Counted from the first letter of the stretch, positions 52,707 to 62,301 are shown. The stretch: DNA of 64,000 nucleotides from Novosphingobium umbonatum (GCF_004005905.1 NZ_SACO01000001.1:310001-374000); one strand, 5' to 3'. Made by a program: numbers and translations. Notes: generated from the letters alone by a model not told the origin.

Positions 52707-54164
52707 TCAATGCACCGCTTCGGGCGCGTCAAAACGGGTGTCGTAACTGGTCACACCGCCATCACTGTCGAGCGCACGCAAGGTGAAGCCCATTTTCTGT
52801 TCAGGCGTATTGGCCGGAGCCGACACATAGATGCGTAGCGGCAAAGTGGTGTCGGCCGGAATGATCCGCGTCAATTTGCGCGCGGCATTCGCCTTGGCCA
52901 TATCCTCGCTCCACATGGTCGCGCCGGGCACGCCATCCAGCGTCAGTTCCATCGGACGCGGGCGGCCTTCCATATTCTTCCAACGCACCGCATAGGCATT
53001 ACGGATGTCGCCGCTGGACAGGATCATATAGGGCGGGTTGCGATCCTTGCTGACCGCGATGGAAATATGCTGGCGGGTGCCAAGAGCGAAAAGCAGCCCC
53101 AGCCCAATCGCCGACCACAGGCCCAGATAGACCAAAGTGCGCGGATGCCAGATCAGCTTCCAATGCGGGGTGGCGGGCTGGCCAGCAGCTTCGCGTTCGC
53201 CATCTTCCAGCGTGGCATAATCGATCAGCCCACGCGGGCGGCCGGTCTTGGCCATCACATCGTCGCAGGCGTCAATGCACAGCGCGCAAGTGATGCAGCC
53301 GATCTGCGGCCCTTCGCGAATGTCGATGCCGGTGGGGCAGACAGCGGTGCACAGGCCGCAATCAATGCAATCACCCAAAGGTGTCGGGCTGGCCTTCGCA
53401 TTCTTGCCACGAGGCTCGCCGCGCCAGTCCTTATAAGTGACGATCAGGCTCTTTTCATCCAGCATGGCCGACTGGATACGCGGCCATGGGCACATATAGA
53501 CGCAAACCTGTTCGCGCATGAAACCGCCCAGCCACAGCGTGGTGCCGGTCAGGACCGCGACGGTCGAATAGGCTACCGGCGCCGCTTCCCCACGGAAAAA
53601 CTCCATGAACAAGGTGGGCGCATCGGCGAAATAGAGAATCCACGCGCCGCCGGTCGAAAAGCTGATCGCCAGATAGATCGACCATTTGAACAGGCGCTTG
53701 CCCGTCTTGGCCGCCCCCCAAGGCGCCTTGGCCAGCTTGATCTGCGCATTGCGGTCGCCATCGATCCAGCGGTCAACATGTTGAAACACATCGGTCCACA
53801 CCGTTTGCGGACAGGCATAGCCACACCATGCGCGCCCGACAGCAGAAGTGACCAGAAACAGGCCGATGCCGGCCATGATCAACAGGCCGGCAACGAAATA
53901 GAACTCCTGCGGCCAGATCTCGATCGCACCCATGTAAAAGCGGCGATGGGCAAGGTCGATCAGCACAAACTGGTCGGGAGAATAAGGCCCACGGTGCCAG
54001 CGCAGCCATGGGGTAATGTAATAGACGGCGAGGCAGAACACCATCACCGCCCATTTCAGTTTCCGGAACCGGCCGTTTACCGCACGAGGGTAAACGGCCT
54101 GACGCTCCGCATGGAGCCGGTTGGGAGCAGCTTTGGGTTGCCCCTTCGGGTCCATGTTCGTCAT
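52707..54164 (-). CDS. ccoG: cbb3 oxidase accessory protein CcoG (FixG)
   Basis: A 485-residue membrane ferredoxin-like protein, proposed cupric reductase for oxidase assembly. It has several membrane segments, AWCGYACPQTVWTDVFQHVD, VCVYMCPWPRIQSAM and two 4Fe-4S motifs (DCIDCGLCTAVCPTG and GCITCALCIDACDDV), followed by a C-terminal Ig-like domain. The ATG at 54164 lies one base after the ccoP stop; an upstream frame inside ccoP is rejected. Confidence 0.96.
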   Translation of the reverse strand: MTNMDPKGQPKAAPNRLHAERQAVYPRAVNGRFRKLKWAVMVFCLAVYYITPWLRWHRGPYSPDQFVLIDLAHRRFYMGAIEIWPQEFYFVAGLLIMAGIGLFLVTSAVGRAWCGYACPQTVWTDVFQHVDRWIDGDRNAQIKLAKAPWGAAKTGKRLFKWSIYLAISFSTGGAWILYFADAPTLFMEFFRGEAAPVAYSTVAVLTGTTLWLGGFMREQVCVYMCPWPRIQSAMLDEKSLIVTYKDWRGEPRGKNAKASPTPLGDCIDCGLCTAVCPTGIDIREGPQIGCITCALCIDACDDVMAKTGRPRGLIDYATLEDGEREAAGQPATPHWKLIWHPRTLVYLGLWSAIGLGLLFALGTRQHISIAVSKDRNPPYMILSSGDIRNAYAVRWKNMEGRPRPMELTLDGVPGATMWSEDMAKANAARKLTRIIPADTTLPLRIYVSAPANTPEQKMGFTLRALDSDGGVTSYDTRFDAPEAVH

Positions 54165-54165
54165 A

Positions 54166-55089
54166 TCACTGGCCTCCGCTGGCCGCCTCTGCCGCAGCGG
54201 GGGCTGCGGGCTGGCTGAAGTTTTCACCGCCACCAAGGCTGTGCACATAAGCGGCCAGCATCTTGATGGTTGCGCCGTCAAGGCGCGTGTTCCATGCAGG
54301 CATCACACCGGCATGCGCATTGGTCACCGTGTTGGTGATCGCCACGCGGTCGCCGCCGTAAAGCCAGATCTTGTCGGCCAGATTGGGGGCACCGAACATG
54401 CGGTTACCCTTGCCTTCGGGACCATGGCAAGCCACGCAATTGGCGGCAAACAGGGCGCTGCCCCGCTGGGCCGCCGCACCGGCCGGTTCCAGACCGGACA
54501 GGCTGCGCACATAGCTGACGACATCCTGTACTTCGGCGGCTTTCAGGATACCATCCCGACCAAAGGCGGGCATGGCGCTGTTGCGGGTTTCCATGTCGCC
54601 GGGCTGGCGGATACCATGGGTCAGAGTCTGCTGGATGTCGGTCAGCGTGCCGCCCCACAGCCAGTCGTCGTCATTGAGGTTGGGGAAGCCCACGCTGCCC
54701 TGCGCGGCCGAGCCATGGCAAGGTACGCAATTCACCTTGAAGGCTGCCTTGCCGCCCGCGACGGCCTTGGCCATCAGGTCGGCATTCTTGGGCAGGTCTT
54801 CAATCGGCGTGGCATCCAGCGCGGCCAGAACGGGCGCGCGGGCTGCCTTGGCCGCATCCATTTCCTTGGCCAGATCACCGCGACTGGTCCAGCCAGCGGT
54901 GCCATGGCTGCCTTCTTTCAGGCCCGGAATGGCCGGATAGACCACGCAATAGCCAATGGCAAAGGCGATACAGGCATAGAAGGTCCACAGCCACCATGTC
55001 GGCAGCGGCGTGTTGAGTTCCTCGATGCCATCCCACTCATGGCCCATCGTTTCCGTGCCGGTGGGCTCGTCGATTTTCTTAACGGACAT
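54166..55089 (-). CDS. ccoP: cbb3 oxidase diheme cytochrome c subunit CcoP
   Basis: A 307-residue subunit carrying electrons to CcoO. One membrane helix (WLWTFYACIAFAIGYCVVYP) is followed by two heme c motifs, CVPCH (C121, C124, H125) and CVACH (C218, C221, H222), with methionine ligands in the NSAMPAFG and GVMPAWN contexts. The start overlaps the ccoQ end by 11 bp. Confidence 0.97.
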   Translation of the reverse strand: MSVKKIDEPTGTETMGHEWDGIEELNTPLPTWWLWTFYACIAFAIGYCVVYPAIPGLKEGSHGTAGWTSRGDLAKEMDAAKAARAPVLAALDATPIEDLPKNADLMAKAVAGGKAAFKVNCVPCHGSAAQGSVGFPNLNDDDWLWGGTLTDIQQTLTHGIRQPGDMETRNSAMPAFGRDGILKAAEVQDVVSYVRSLSGLEPAGAAAQRGSALFAANCVACHGPEGKGNRMFGAPNLADKIWLYGGDRVAITNTVTNAHAGVMPAWNTRLDGATIKMLAAYVHSLGGGENFSQPAAPAAAEAASGGQ

Positions 55090-55252
55090 GATCGTCCTCC
55101 TCGAAGATCATGGTGGACGCTTCCTGCCCCGCCTTGCGTCCGCCGGGCCGATAGGGCCATGCGCAAGCCGCGACAAAGAAGATCACCATGGCCAACAGCC
55201 CCCAGCTATCGGCAAACTGGCGCAGGTTCTGGTAGGTGTCAGGATTGCTCAC
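55079..55252 (-). CDS. ccoQ: cbb3 oxidase subunit CcoQ (FixQ)
   Basis: A 57-residue single-span protein. GTG start at 55252 overlaps the ccoO stop (GTGA) and the end overlaps ccoP. It reads [20 protein letters not shown] then [14 protein letters not shown], with an acidic tail EEDDHVR, as in CcoQ. It stabilises CcoP in the complex. Short enough to be missed by length-filtered gene finding. Confidence 0.88.
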   Translation of the reverse strand: MSNPDTYQNLRQFADSWGLLAMVIFFVAACAWPYRPGGRKAGQEASTMIFEEDDHVR

Positions 55253-56010
55253 CGCCCCTTCTCCTTGGCCAGATGTTCCTGAGCGGCAGCGCTCTCGGTA
55301 TCCACCATGGTGCCCAGCACCTGCAGATAGGCGATCAGCGCGTCCATTTCCGACAGCTTCTTGGGGTCGCCGTCAAAGTCGCGGGCCTGTGCCTTGGGAT
55401 AGCGCTTGATCAGATCGGCGCTATCGGCATTGGGGTCGGCCTGTGCCTTGAGGTCCGCAGCGGCCTTGGCCAGGTCTTCCTTGGTATAAGGCACGCCGGT
55501 CAGGCTGAGCGTCTTGATCTCGGCTTGGATGTCGGGAACCTTCAGCTCGTTCTTAGCCAAGAAGGCATAGTTGGGCATGATCGATTCCGGCACCACGCTG
55601 CGCGGCGCGGTCAGATGCTGGACGTGCCACGCATCGGAATATTTGCCGCCCACGCGGGCCAGATCGGGACCGGTGCGTTCGCTGCCCCATTGGAAAGGAT
55701 GGTCATACATCGATTCCGCGGCAAGGCTGTAATGGCCATAGCGTTCGGTCTCGTCCCGGAAAGGACGGATCATCTGGCTGTGGCACAGATAGCAGCCTTC
55801 GCGGATATAGATGTCGCGACCGGCCTGTTCCAGCGGGGTATAGGGGCGCACACCCTTCACCTTTTCGATCGTATTATCGATCCAGAACAGGGGGGCGATT
55901 TCGATAATCCCGCCGAACAGCACCGCGATGAAGGCAAACACGCCCAACAGGGTGATGTTGCGTTCCAGCGCGCCGTGCCAGGCGAAAGGTTGTTTGGTTT
56001 GTCCAGACAT
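55249..56010 (-). CDS. ccoO: cbb3 oxidase monoheme cytochrome c subunit CcoO
   Basis: A 253-residue subunit with an N-terminal membrane helix ([20 protein letters not shown]) and one heme c motif, [14 protein letters not shown] (C73, C76, H77). The family stretch [20 protein letters not shown] and the axial Met region ([12 protein letters not shown]) are present. It lies 8 bp after ccoN. Confidence 0.97.
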   Translation of the reverse strand: MSGQTKQPFAWHGALERNITLLGVFAFIAVLFGGIIEIAPLFWIDNTIEKVKGVRPYTPLEQAGRDIYIREGCYLCHSQMIRPFRDETERYGHYSLAAESMYDHPFQWGSERTGPDLARVGGKYSDAWHVQHLTAPRSVVPESIMPNYAFLAKNELKVPDIQAEIKTLSLTGVPYTKEDLAKAAADLKAQADPNADSADLIKRYPKAQARDFDGDPKKLSEMDALIAYLQVLGTMVDTESAAAQEHLAKEKGR

Positions 56011-56018
56011 GGTTCACC

Positions 56019-57680
56019 TCACTCAGCAGGCACAGCGGTCAGCGGACGGTCCGCATCACGGTTCTGGTCGATGTTGTAGAGCGGTGCTTCGTTGCGGATG
56101 TCGCCCTTGGCGATGGTGCGCCACACGTTATAGGCCATCACCGCAGCGCCACCCAGATAGAGCAGGCCACCAAAGGCACGCAGCACATACATCGGGTGGA
56201 TAGCAGCCACTGCATCGGCAAAGCTGTTCACCAGATAGCCGTCGGCGCCATATTCACGCCACATCAGACCCTGCGTGATACCGGCCACCCACATCGAAGC
56301 GGCATAGAACACGATACCCAGCGTAGCGCTCCAGAAGTGCCAGTTGACCATGCGCAGCGAATACATCTGCTCACGACCCCACAGGCGCGGCGTCAGGTAA
56401 TAGATGGCGCCAAAGGTCACCATGCCGTTCCAGCCAAGGGCGCCCGAATGCACGTGGCCGATGGTCCAGTTGGTATAGTGCGACAGGCTGTTGACGGCCT
56501 TCACCGACATCATCGGGCCTTCGAAGGTGCTCATGCCATAGAAGGCAAGGCTCATCACGAACATGCGCAGCACGGGGTCCGTGCGCAGCTTGTCCCATGC
56601 GCCGTTCAGCGTCATCAACCCGTTGATCATGCCGCCCCAGCTGGGCATCCACAGCATGATCGAGAAGACCATGCCCAGAGTCTGCGCCCAGTCCGGCAGC
56701 GCCGTATAGTGCAGGTGGTGCGGGCCAGCCCAGATATAGAGGAAGATCAGCGCCCAGAAGTGGATGATGGACAGGCGATAGGAATAGACCGGACGCTGGG
56801 CCTGCTTGGGCACGAAATAATACATCATGCCAAGGAAGCCTGCGGTCAGGAAGAAGCCCACAGCATTATGCCCATACCACCACTGCACCAGCGCGCCCTG
56901 CACACCGGCAAAGAAGCTGATCGACTGGCTGCCCAGAAAGCTGACGGGGATGGCCATGTTATTGACCAGATGCAGCAGGGCCACCGTGATGATGAAGGAG
57001 AGGTAGAACCAGTTGGCCACATAGATATGCGGCTCGCTGCGCTTGACGATCGTGCCGACAAACACTGCCAGATAGGACACCCACACAATGGTGAGCCAGA
57101 TGTCGACATACCATTCAGGCTCGGCATATTCCTTGCCCTGGCTGATACCCAGCAGATAGCCGGTGGCCGCCAGAACGATGAACAGCTGATAGCCCCAGAA
57201 CACAAAGCGGGCGAGCGGCTCGAAAGCCAGACGCGCGCGGCAGGTGCGCTGGACGACATAGAACGAGGTGGCCAACAGCGCATTGCCGCCAAACGCAAAA
57301 ATCACCGCAGAAGTATGCAGTGGGCGCATGCGGCCAAAGTTGAGCCAAGGTTCAAGGTTGAGATCGGGCCAGGACAATTGCAGCGCGATGACCAGACCGA
57401 CGAGAAAACCCGCCATGCCCCAGAACACCGTTGCAATCACGCCCCAGCGAATCACATCGTCATAATAACGGGTGTTATCCGCGAGCGCCTTTGGCCCAAG
57501 ACCTTTGGCCAGACGGCTATAGTCCGGCTTGGAAATAGAAACCCACAGGCCGATCAGGGCCGCAAGGGCGAAAACGCCCATATGGATGGCGAAGCCGCTA
57601 TCCTTGGCGGCAAGCATGGCCGCAAAGGATAGGAGCAGGAGCACGAGCCATATGCCGGCTCGCGAAATAACGGTAACCAT
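56019..57680 (-). CDS. ccoN: cbb3 cytochrome oxidase catalytic subunit CcoN
   Basis: A 553-residue heme-copper oxidase subunit I of the high-affinity C family. Twelve or more membrane helices carry the conserved His residues: [40 protein letters not shown] with the CuB His-Tyr region, [18 protein letters not shown], and [18 protein letters not shown] for heme ligands. GAGGGAAGG precedes the ATG. First gene of the cco operon, with an FNR box about 62-75 bp upstream. Confidence 0.97.
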   Translation of the reverse strand: MVTVISRAGIWLVLLLLSFAAMLAAKDSGFAIHMGVFALAALIGLWVSISKPDYSRLAKGLGPKALADNTRYYDDVIRWGVIATVFWGMAGFLVGLVIALQLSWPDLNLEPWLNFGRMRPLHTSAVIFAFGGNALLATSFYVVQRTCRARLAFEPLARFVFWGYQLFIVLAATGYLLGISQGKEYAEPEWYVDIWLTIVWVSYLAVFVGTIVKRSEPHIYVANWFYLSFIITVALLHLVNNMAIPVSFLGSQSISFFAGVQGALVQWWYGHNAVGFFLTAGFLGMMYYFVPKQAQRPVYSYRLSIIHFWALIFLYIWAGPHHLHYTALPDWAQTLGMVFSIMLWMPSWGGMINGLMTLNGAWDKLRTDPVLRMFVMSLAFYGMSTFEGPMMSVKAVNSLSHYTNWTIGHVHSGALGWNGMVTFGAIYYLTPRLWGREQMYSLRMVNWHFWSATLGIVFYAASMWVAGITQGLMWREYGADGYLVNSFADAVAAIHPMYVLRAFGGLLYLGGAAVMAYNVWRTIAKGDIRNEAPLYNIDQNRDADRPLTAVPAE

Positions 57681-57741
57681 GAGCCTTCCCTCTCAGGTTG
57701 ATATGAGGGTTCCGCATTGGAACAGAGAAGGCGAGGTAACA

Positions 57742-57755
57742 TTGATACCCGTCAA
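57742..57755 (-). promoter_or_regulatory. FNR box of the cco operon
   Basis: On the minus strand TTGAC-GGGT-ATCAA differs from the FNR consensus at one base and is centred about 68 bp upstream of the ccoN ATG. At class II spacing (-41.5) transcription would start near 57707, leaving a leader of about 27 nt. Confidence 0.75.
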
Positions 57756-57787
57756 AACGGAGGGTTTAATGCCCCACAACGGGAAAA

Positions 57788-57814
57788 GGGGCGCCAGATC
57801 AAGCCTGTCGCCCC
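57788..57814 (-). terminator. Terminator of the glycosyltransferase gene
   Basis: Minus-strand CGCCCC...GGGGCG-type stem (GGGGCG 57788-57793, CGCCCC 57809-57814) followed by TTTTCCC. It separates the glycan genes from the cco promoter. Confidence 0.65.
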
Positions 57815-57840
57815 CTTCTGTCGGTCAAAAATAGACGATT

Positions 57841-58596
57841 TCAGATCAAATGGGATAGATCGGTGGTCCTGCCCAGCAGCGCCATGCGGTCTTCGTTCAT
57901 TTTTTGCGAATCACGCAAATGCTGGAAACCGAAACCGGCCTTTTGATCATTCTCGGGAATCTGCGACTTGATCTGCAATTTGCGGCGCAGGGTCTGGTCG
58001 TTCCATGGCGAATAGGCATACCAAAAGATCGTGCCCGAACCATTGGCCTGCGCGATATGCGGCAGATGCGACTGGTGGCGACCGGGCAAATAGGCGCCGA
58101 TCGAGGCGCGGTGATACAGACGGCCATGCCCGATATGGGTTGGCTCGGGGATGAAACCGTGATGCTTTTGGCGCACCAAGGGCACACTGGCTACCGGCTC
58201 GACATCGGGGAAAGGATCGACCATCTGCGCCCATTCCAGATAGGCACCCTGCAACCCGTTTTGCTCGATCGCCTGTTCCAGCATGGGCAAGTTCGCCCCG
58301 CACAGAAATTCGGTGGTGGTCAGCGCGATCTTCCAACCGGGCAGGTTGGCTTCATATTGCATCACTTCGAAATCAACCGCGATGGATTCGAATTGGAGAT
58401 TGCGCGAACGAACCACCTGCCAATGCGGCACCATTTGCCGGCAGATATCCACCGAGCCATCATCCGAGCCATCATCCGAGCCATCATCCGAGCCATAATC
58501 GATCAGGATGCCATGGTCGAAAATCGCGGCGTGATGGTCCAGCCACCAAGGCAGCAGATAGGCCTCATTATAGAAATGGGTGATAACGGTACGCAT
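57841..58596 (-). CDS. Glycosyltransferase family 2/92-like protein with tandem GSDD repeat
   Basis: A 251-residue protein. The N-terminus TVITHFYNEAYLLPWWLDHH and the following LIDYGSDDGS match the nucleotide-sugar-binding start of GT2/GT92-like enzymes. The stretch after this motif is a perfect (GSDD)n repeat where relatives have one DGS(D/T)DGS. Later motifs are FLCGANLPMLEQAI and RLYHRASIGAYLPGRH. The gene's ATG overlaps the methyltransferase stop (TGATG). A role in surface glycan synthesis is inferred from the cluster; the sugar is unknown. Confidence 0.8.
   Translation of the reverse strand: MRTVITHFYNEAYLLPWWLDHHAAIFDHGILIDYGSDDGSDDGSDDGSVDICRQMVPHWQVVRSRNLQFESIAVDFEVMQYEANLPGWKIALTTTEFLCGANLPMLEQAIEQNGLQGAYLEWAQMVDPFPDVEPVASVPLVRQKHHGFIPEPTHIGHGRLYHRASIGAYLPGRHQSHLPHIAQANGSGTIFWYAYSPWNDQTLRRKLQIKSQIPENDQKAGFGFQHLRDSQKMNEDRMALLGRTTDLSHLI
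58452..58499. repeat. 12-bp coding tandem repeat
   Basis: CCGAGCCATCAT occurs three times perfectly (58452-58487) plus a fourth copy with one mismatch (58488-58499). It encodes the Gly-Ser-Asp-Asp repeat in the glycosyltransferase and keeps frame when units are gained or lost. Confidence 0.95.
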
Positions 58597-59810
58597 CAGA
58601 ACTCTTCCACTTCAGGAAAATAGACGAGGAAGGAAAGGTCATCCCGCCCGGCGATGGCGCGGGCTTTGGAGGCCAGTTCCTGGCGGAAGTTCCACGCAGA
58701 AATAACGATCAAAGGATCCCCCGCCGCATCGAGCGCCGTCAAAGGCTCGATCGGCACGCCCAGACCGGGGATGAAACGCCCCACCTTCAAGGGTGCCTCG
58801 TCAAACACGCGATCGGGGCAAATGCCGGCTGCATGCATAAAGGTGATCGCCTTGGCAGCCGCGCCGACGAAATAGACCTGACGGCCCTGTGCGCGGGCTT
58901 TGGCTACAATAGCGGCCACCTTTTCCATACGCGCGCGCGCTGCATCGCCAAAGGCGGTATATTGGGCCGCATCACCGGAAATGCGTTGCGCCAGATCCTC
59001 CCGCTGCAATTCCGGTTCCACCGCAAAGGCACCCTCGGTCAGGAAACGGGTGATATCACGGCTGCAACCCGGCTTGGTCAGCAGAAAGCCGAAGCTGGTG
59101 CCATGCACATCGGTCAAACGGATGTGGCGCAGTTCCAATCCGACGCGGGCGGCCAGCGCTTCCATCGAACGCGGGGTGAAGAAGGAGTAATGCTCGTGAT
59201 AAATGGTGTCGAATTCACCATTGCGCAGCATATGCGCCTGCGATGTCTGCACCAGACACACACCGTCCGGCTTGAGCACATCGGCCACGCCCTGCAGGAA
59301 GCCCGCTGGATCAGGCGTATGCGCCACCACATTCATGCAGACCACCAGATCGAATTTCCGCTGGGCGATGGCCTGTTCGCAAGGCCAGAATTCGCACAGG
59401 ATCTCCAGCCCTTCGCGGCGCCCGACATCAACCAGATTGGCCGCAGGGTCCACACCCAGAACGTTGAAACCAGCCTTGTCCAGTCGTCCCAGCAACGAAC
59501 CATCATTGCAGGCGATTTCCAGCACGTCGCTGCCAGGAGCGAAATGCTTCTTCACCTCATCGCAAAACCAGTCGAAATAATAGCCCAGGGAACGGCTCGT
59601 CCCGCTGGCATAGAGATAGTCGACAAACAGATCCTCGGGCGGGGCGAAATGCACCAATTGCCCATGACCACATTGCGTGCAGGACATCAGCCCCAGCGGG
59701 AAACGCGCATAGGGACTGTCCGCCGTTTCAAGCAGGCAATTGGCCAAAGGCTGGCTGCCCAGATCGAGCGAGAGAGACAGATCGGTTGCGTTGCAAGCCA
59801 GACAGGACAT
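58596..59810 (-). CDS. SAM-dependent sugar C-methyltransferase-like protein
   Basis: A protein of about 404 residues with three parts: an N-terminal zinc-binding region with two CxxC pairs (MSCLACNATDLSLSLDLGSQ and MSCTQCGHG), a central class I methyltransferase (VLEIACNDGSLLGRLDKAGF, VLGVDPAANLVDVG), and a C-terminal domain (GRQVYFVGAAAKAITFMHAA). This is the layout of NDP-4-keto-sugar C-methyltransferases (TylCIII/NovU type). ATG at 59810 with AAGG upstream is preferred; GTG at 59825 overlaps the previous stop and is possible. Confidence 0.88.
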   Translation of the reverse strand: MSCLACNATDLSLSLDLGSQPLANCLLETADSPYARFPLGLMSCTQCGHGQLVHFAPPEDLFVDYLYASGTSRSLGYYFDWFCDEVKKHFAPGSDVLEIACNDGSLLGRLDKAGFNVLGVDPAANLVDVGRREGLEILCEFWPCEQAIAQRKFDLVVCMNVVAHTPDPAGFLQGVADVLKPDGVCLVQTSQAHMLRNGEFDTIYHEHYSFFTPRSMEALAARVGLELRHIRLTDVHGTSFGFLLTKPGCSRDITRFLTEGAFAVEPELQREDLAQRISGDAAQYTAFGDAARARMEKVAAIVAKARAQGRQVYFVGAAAKAITFMHAAGICPDRVFDEAPLKVGRFIPGLGVPIEPLTALDAAGDPLIVISAWNFRQELASKARAIAGRDDLSFLVYFPEVEEF

Positions 59811-59821
59811 GGATACCTTCT

Positions 59822-60583
59822 TCACGCTACAAGGGACTGGGAAGAAGCAGGCTGGGCGGCCTGCAACTGGGAAAGGAATTGCTGGCAGCGCTGATCGAGA
59901 TCACCGCGGAAGGTGATGCCCAATTCTTCCTGCGCCTTGGCCGTATCCAACCGGAAGGAATAGGTCAGCGAGGGCGGCATCCATTCCAGCTGCGCGCCAT
60001 AATGCGAGGCAATTGCCTGCCCGAATTCGCCAACGGTGGCGGTGGCGCTGGCCAGATTGTAAAAGCCATCCTTCAGCTTTCGCAGGCGAATGCAGGCCCA
60101 GACCGCCTCGAACAGATCATCCAGAAACAGAATGCTGCGCGAGGCCTGCGGATTGGCGACCATCACCTTGCCCTTTTCCTGGGCAGACAGATTCATGGCG
60201 TTGAACAGCAATTCCCGGCGCAGATTGGGCGACCAGCCCGAGACCGTCCCCAAACGCAGGCCTGAAAAATTCTTCAGGAAGCCCTTGGCAATATAGTCGA
60301 ACACGAATTTCGACATGTCATAGGCATTGAGATTGGCATAAAGCGGATCGCTCTCGCGCGCCAAGGGCAGTTCGCTGGCCACGTCATGTTGGGCGGTCGA
60401 ATAAAGGCTGGCCGAGCTGGCATAGATCAGCCGCGCGTGTTCCGGTGCCTTTTCCCGCAAACGGACCAGATTGAGGCAATTGTTATACAGCGCGCCATAG
60501 GGATCATTGATGGCCGAAGTAACGCTGGAATGGCCGGCAAACCATACAATATGGCTATAGGGCGCCAGAATTATTCTGGCGCC
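59822..60583 (-). pseudogene. NAD-dependent epimerase/dehydratase, 5' truncated
   Basis: An open frame from the stop at 59822 back to a TAG at 60584-60586. It aligns with the middle and C-terminus of extended SDR sugar epimerases: IVWFAGHSSVTSAINDPYGA, RLIYASSASLYS (catalytic Ser region), NAYDMSKFVFD (YxxxK), SILFLDDLFEAVWACI. The N-terminal 55-65 residues with the GxxGxxG NAD motif are missing, and no ATG with a ribosome site starts the remnant. The break coincides with a perfect 15-bp inverted repeat. The product is very unlikely to bind NAD; the remaining 3' end is otherwise intact and recent-looking. Confidence 0.8.
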
Positions 60584-60588
60584 CTATA
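60556..60588. repeat. Perfect inverted repeat at the truncated epimerase
   Basis: TATAGGGCGCCAGAA-TTA-TTCTGGCGCCCTATA has 15-bp arms and a 3-base loop. One arm is epimerase coding sequence (RIILAPYS); the other is its inverted copy and carries the stop that closes the frame. Confidence 0.95.
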
Positions 60589-60611
60589 CTCAAAATTACT
60601 CATTTTTAAAT

Positions 60612-62012
60612 TTATGCAGCCATCGCCTGAACTGGCAGCTTCACCATCAAAGCCAGAAGTGATATGTTATTGAAGAACCAAAGCTTCTGAATATCGAATT
60701 GAGAATATTTTTGTATCGTGTTGGCAAATGTATACGGAGTATACCATACGTTGTGATCAGGGTGAACGGCTTCAAAGAAGGTACCGGCAGTTTCCACATA
60801 ATCAAAATGACGTTTCCCGCATTGAAATGCGTCAGGCACCGACATCAAGCAGCAATTTGCATCGATAGCCTCGATCTGCGCTAGGAACGATTGAACATCT
60901 GCGACATGCTCCATTACTTCAGGAACCAGCACAATGTCATAATGACCTCTTACTTGAGAGAGATCGCTATAAAGCTGACCTTTCACAAATGGGCGCAACT
61001 GGTCCAGCGCCTCTACATGAGGATCGCAGCCGTCCAGTTCGGAACAATAGGCCTCCAATGCAACATGCAAAGACGTTGCGGGATCGGTTATAGGCCAATC
61101 GGCACAGCCGACGTGCAATACTTTCTTACCTTGGCACATAGCGCCCAGCACTGCCAATCGATTCAACCCCATCAATTCCGTGCTAACATCAACCCGTTGC
61201 AAGAAATAAGGGGCGTGTACAAGTTCCAGCGCCGAGGTCGTCACGGAATCATCCTCACGCCCCATAAGCGGTTCCGCCACAGAAGAATCACAGGGTTCCG
61301 TCGCACCTCCTCGCTCGATCATAGCATTGAGATCTGGCAGTAAGTAATCCTCCTGCGCCAACTTAACTAATGTTTCATCATCGATCAAATGCAGGGCTTC
61401 GTACCCACTTTGCGTTGAGCCCCATAGTTGATGGGCATAGATTTTATCACGGCCTGTATAGCGCAAACCTGTGAAATGCCGCGGAATAAACGTGTGGCTA
61501 GGATATATTCTTAAGGGCGTATACGCAAAGCGACGATAGCAATCTGTCAAGCGCCAAGGGCCCACAGTCTCCCACGCCATCTTATCAACCACAGTAGGTG
61601 ACGCGGCAATATCTTCGATGATAGCCCCAACGAAAGGGTTGCCCTTTTCCGCTCCGAAATAGCCTGCAGCGATTAGGCCGGGACGAGCAATCTCGCTCTC
61701 CCAACTAGCAAAAGCCTCGCAGTCCAGCATGTCCTCTGAAAGTGGATTAATGCAGATACTATCTGCATCAAAGACGACCCCTCCATGCGCAAAAAGAATC
61801 TCCCAGCGCATCATATCTGCTACGCCATTGAGTTCACGCTGCATCATTTGGCGAATATGATGGGCATTGCGCCATGATATTGCTTCCAACTCGGCGTTTC
61901 CCCAAATGTGAAATTCCCAGTCGGGATGGGCATCACGCCATGTACGAATGCAATTATCAGGCCGTCGGCTTTCATCGCCAACCCAAATGAAATGGAATAT
62001 CTTGGGGATCAT
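60612..62012 (-). CDS. GT32-like glycosyltransferase fused to a methyltransferase
   Basis: A 466-residue fusion. Residues 1-240 are a DXD-containing sugar transferase (IPKIFHFIWVGDESRRPDNC, RWEILFAHGGVVFDADSICI). Residues about 285-460 are a class I methyltransferase (GKKVLHVGCADWPITDPATS, DIVLVPEVMEHVADVQSFLA). ATG at 62012 has GGGAGG 7 bp upstream. The gene is visibly AT-richer than its surroundings (60661-60720 has 18 G/C in 60), suggesting recent acquisition. It presumably builds and methylates a surface glycan; linkage and order of the reactions are unknown. Confidence 0.85.
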   Translation of the reverse strand: MIPKIFHFIWVGDESRRPDNCIRTWRDAHPDWEFHIWGNAELEAISWRNAHHIRQMMQRELNGVADMMRWEILFAHGGVVFDADSICINPLSEDMLDCEAFASWESEIARPGLIAAGYFGAEKGNPFVGAIIEDIAASPTVVDKMAWETVGPWRLTDCYRRFAYTPLRIYPSHTFIPRHFTGLRYTGRDKIYAHQLWGSTQSGYEALHLIDDETLVKLAQEDYLLPDLNAMIERGGATEPCDSSVAEPLMGREDDSVTTSALELVHAPYFLQRVDVSTELMGLNRLAVLGAMCQGKKVLHVGCADWPITDPATSLHVALEAYCSELDGCDPHVEALDQLRPFVKGQLYSDLSQVRGHYDIVLVPEVMEHVADVQSFLAQIEAIDANCCLMSVPDAFQCGKRHFDYVETAGTFFEAVHPDHNVWYTPYTFANTIQKYSQFDIQKLWFFNNISLLALMVKLPVQAMAA

Positions 62013-62301
62013 ACTCTTGCCTCCCGAATGGCAACCATCCGTCACAGCGCCATTCCACTAAGCAAGGTTTAAACAGGCATGGTTTCCGATTTTGCCGACA
62101 ACAGATCCGTATTAACCCCAGAACCCGCAAAAATTGCGCTTTTGCGCCGCAATGCACCCAGGAATCTGCTGCATTTGCGCAGGGTCAAATTTACCGTTGC
62201 GCCTAATCAATGCCAGCGTCTCTGCCTTGCCCCAAACGGGCTTCAACGCCGCAGGGGAACGGCTCGCAAGGGGCGAGCATAGCGGCGAAGGATGAGGCAT
62301 C

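Noticed and set aside
62175..62188. FNR-like sequence TTGCGCAGGGTCAA upstream of ompW
   Set aside because: One half-site is poor and no -10 element lies at a suitable distance, so it is not listed as a site.
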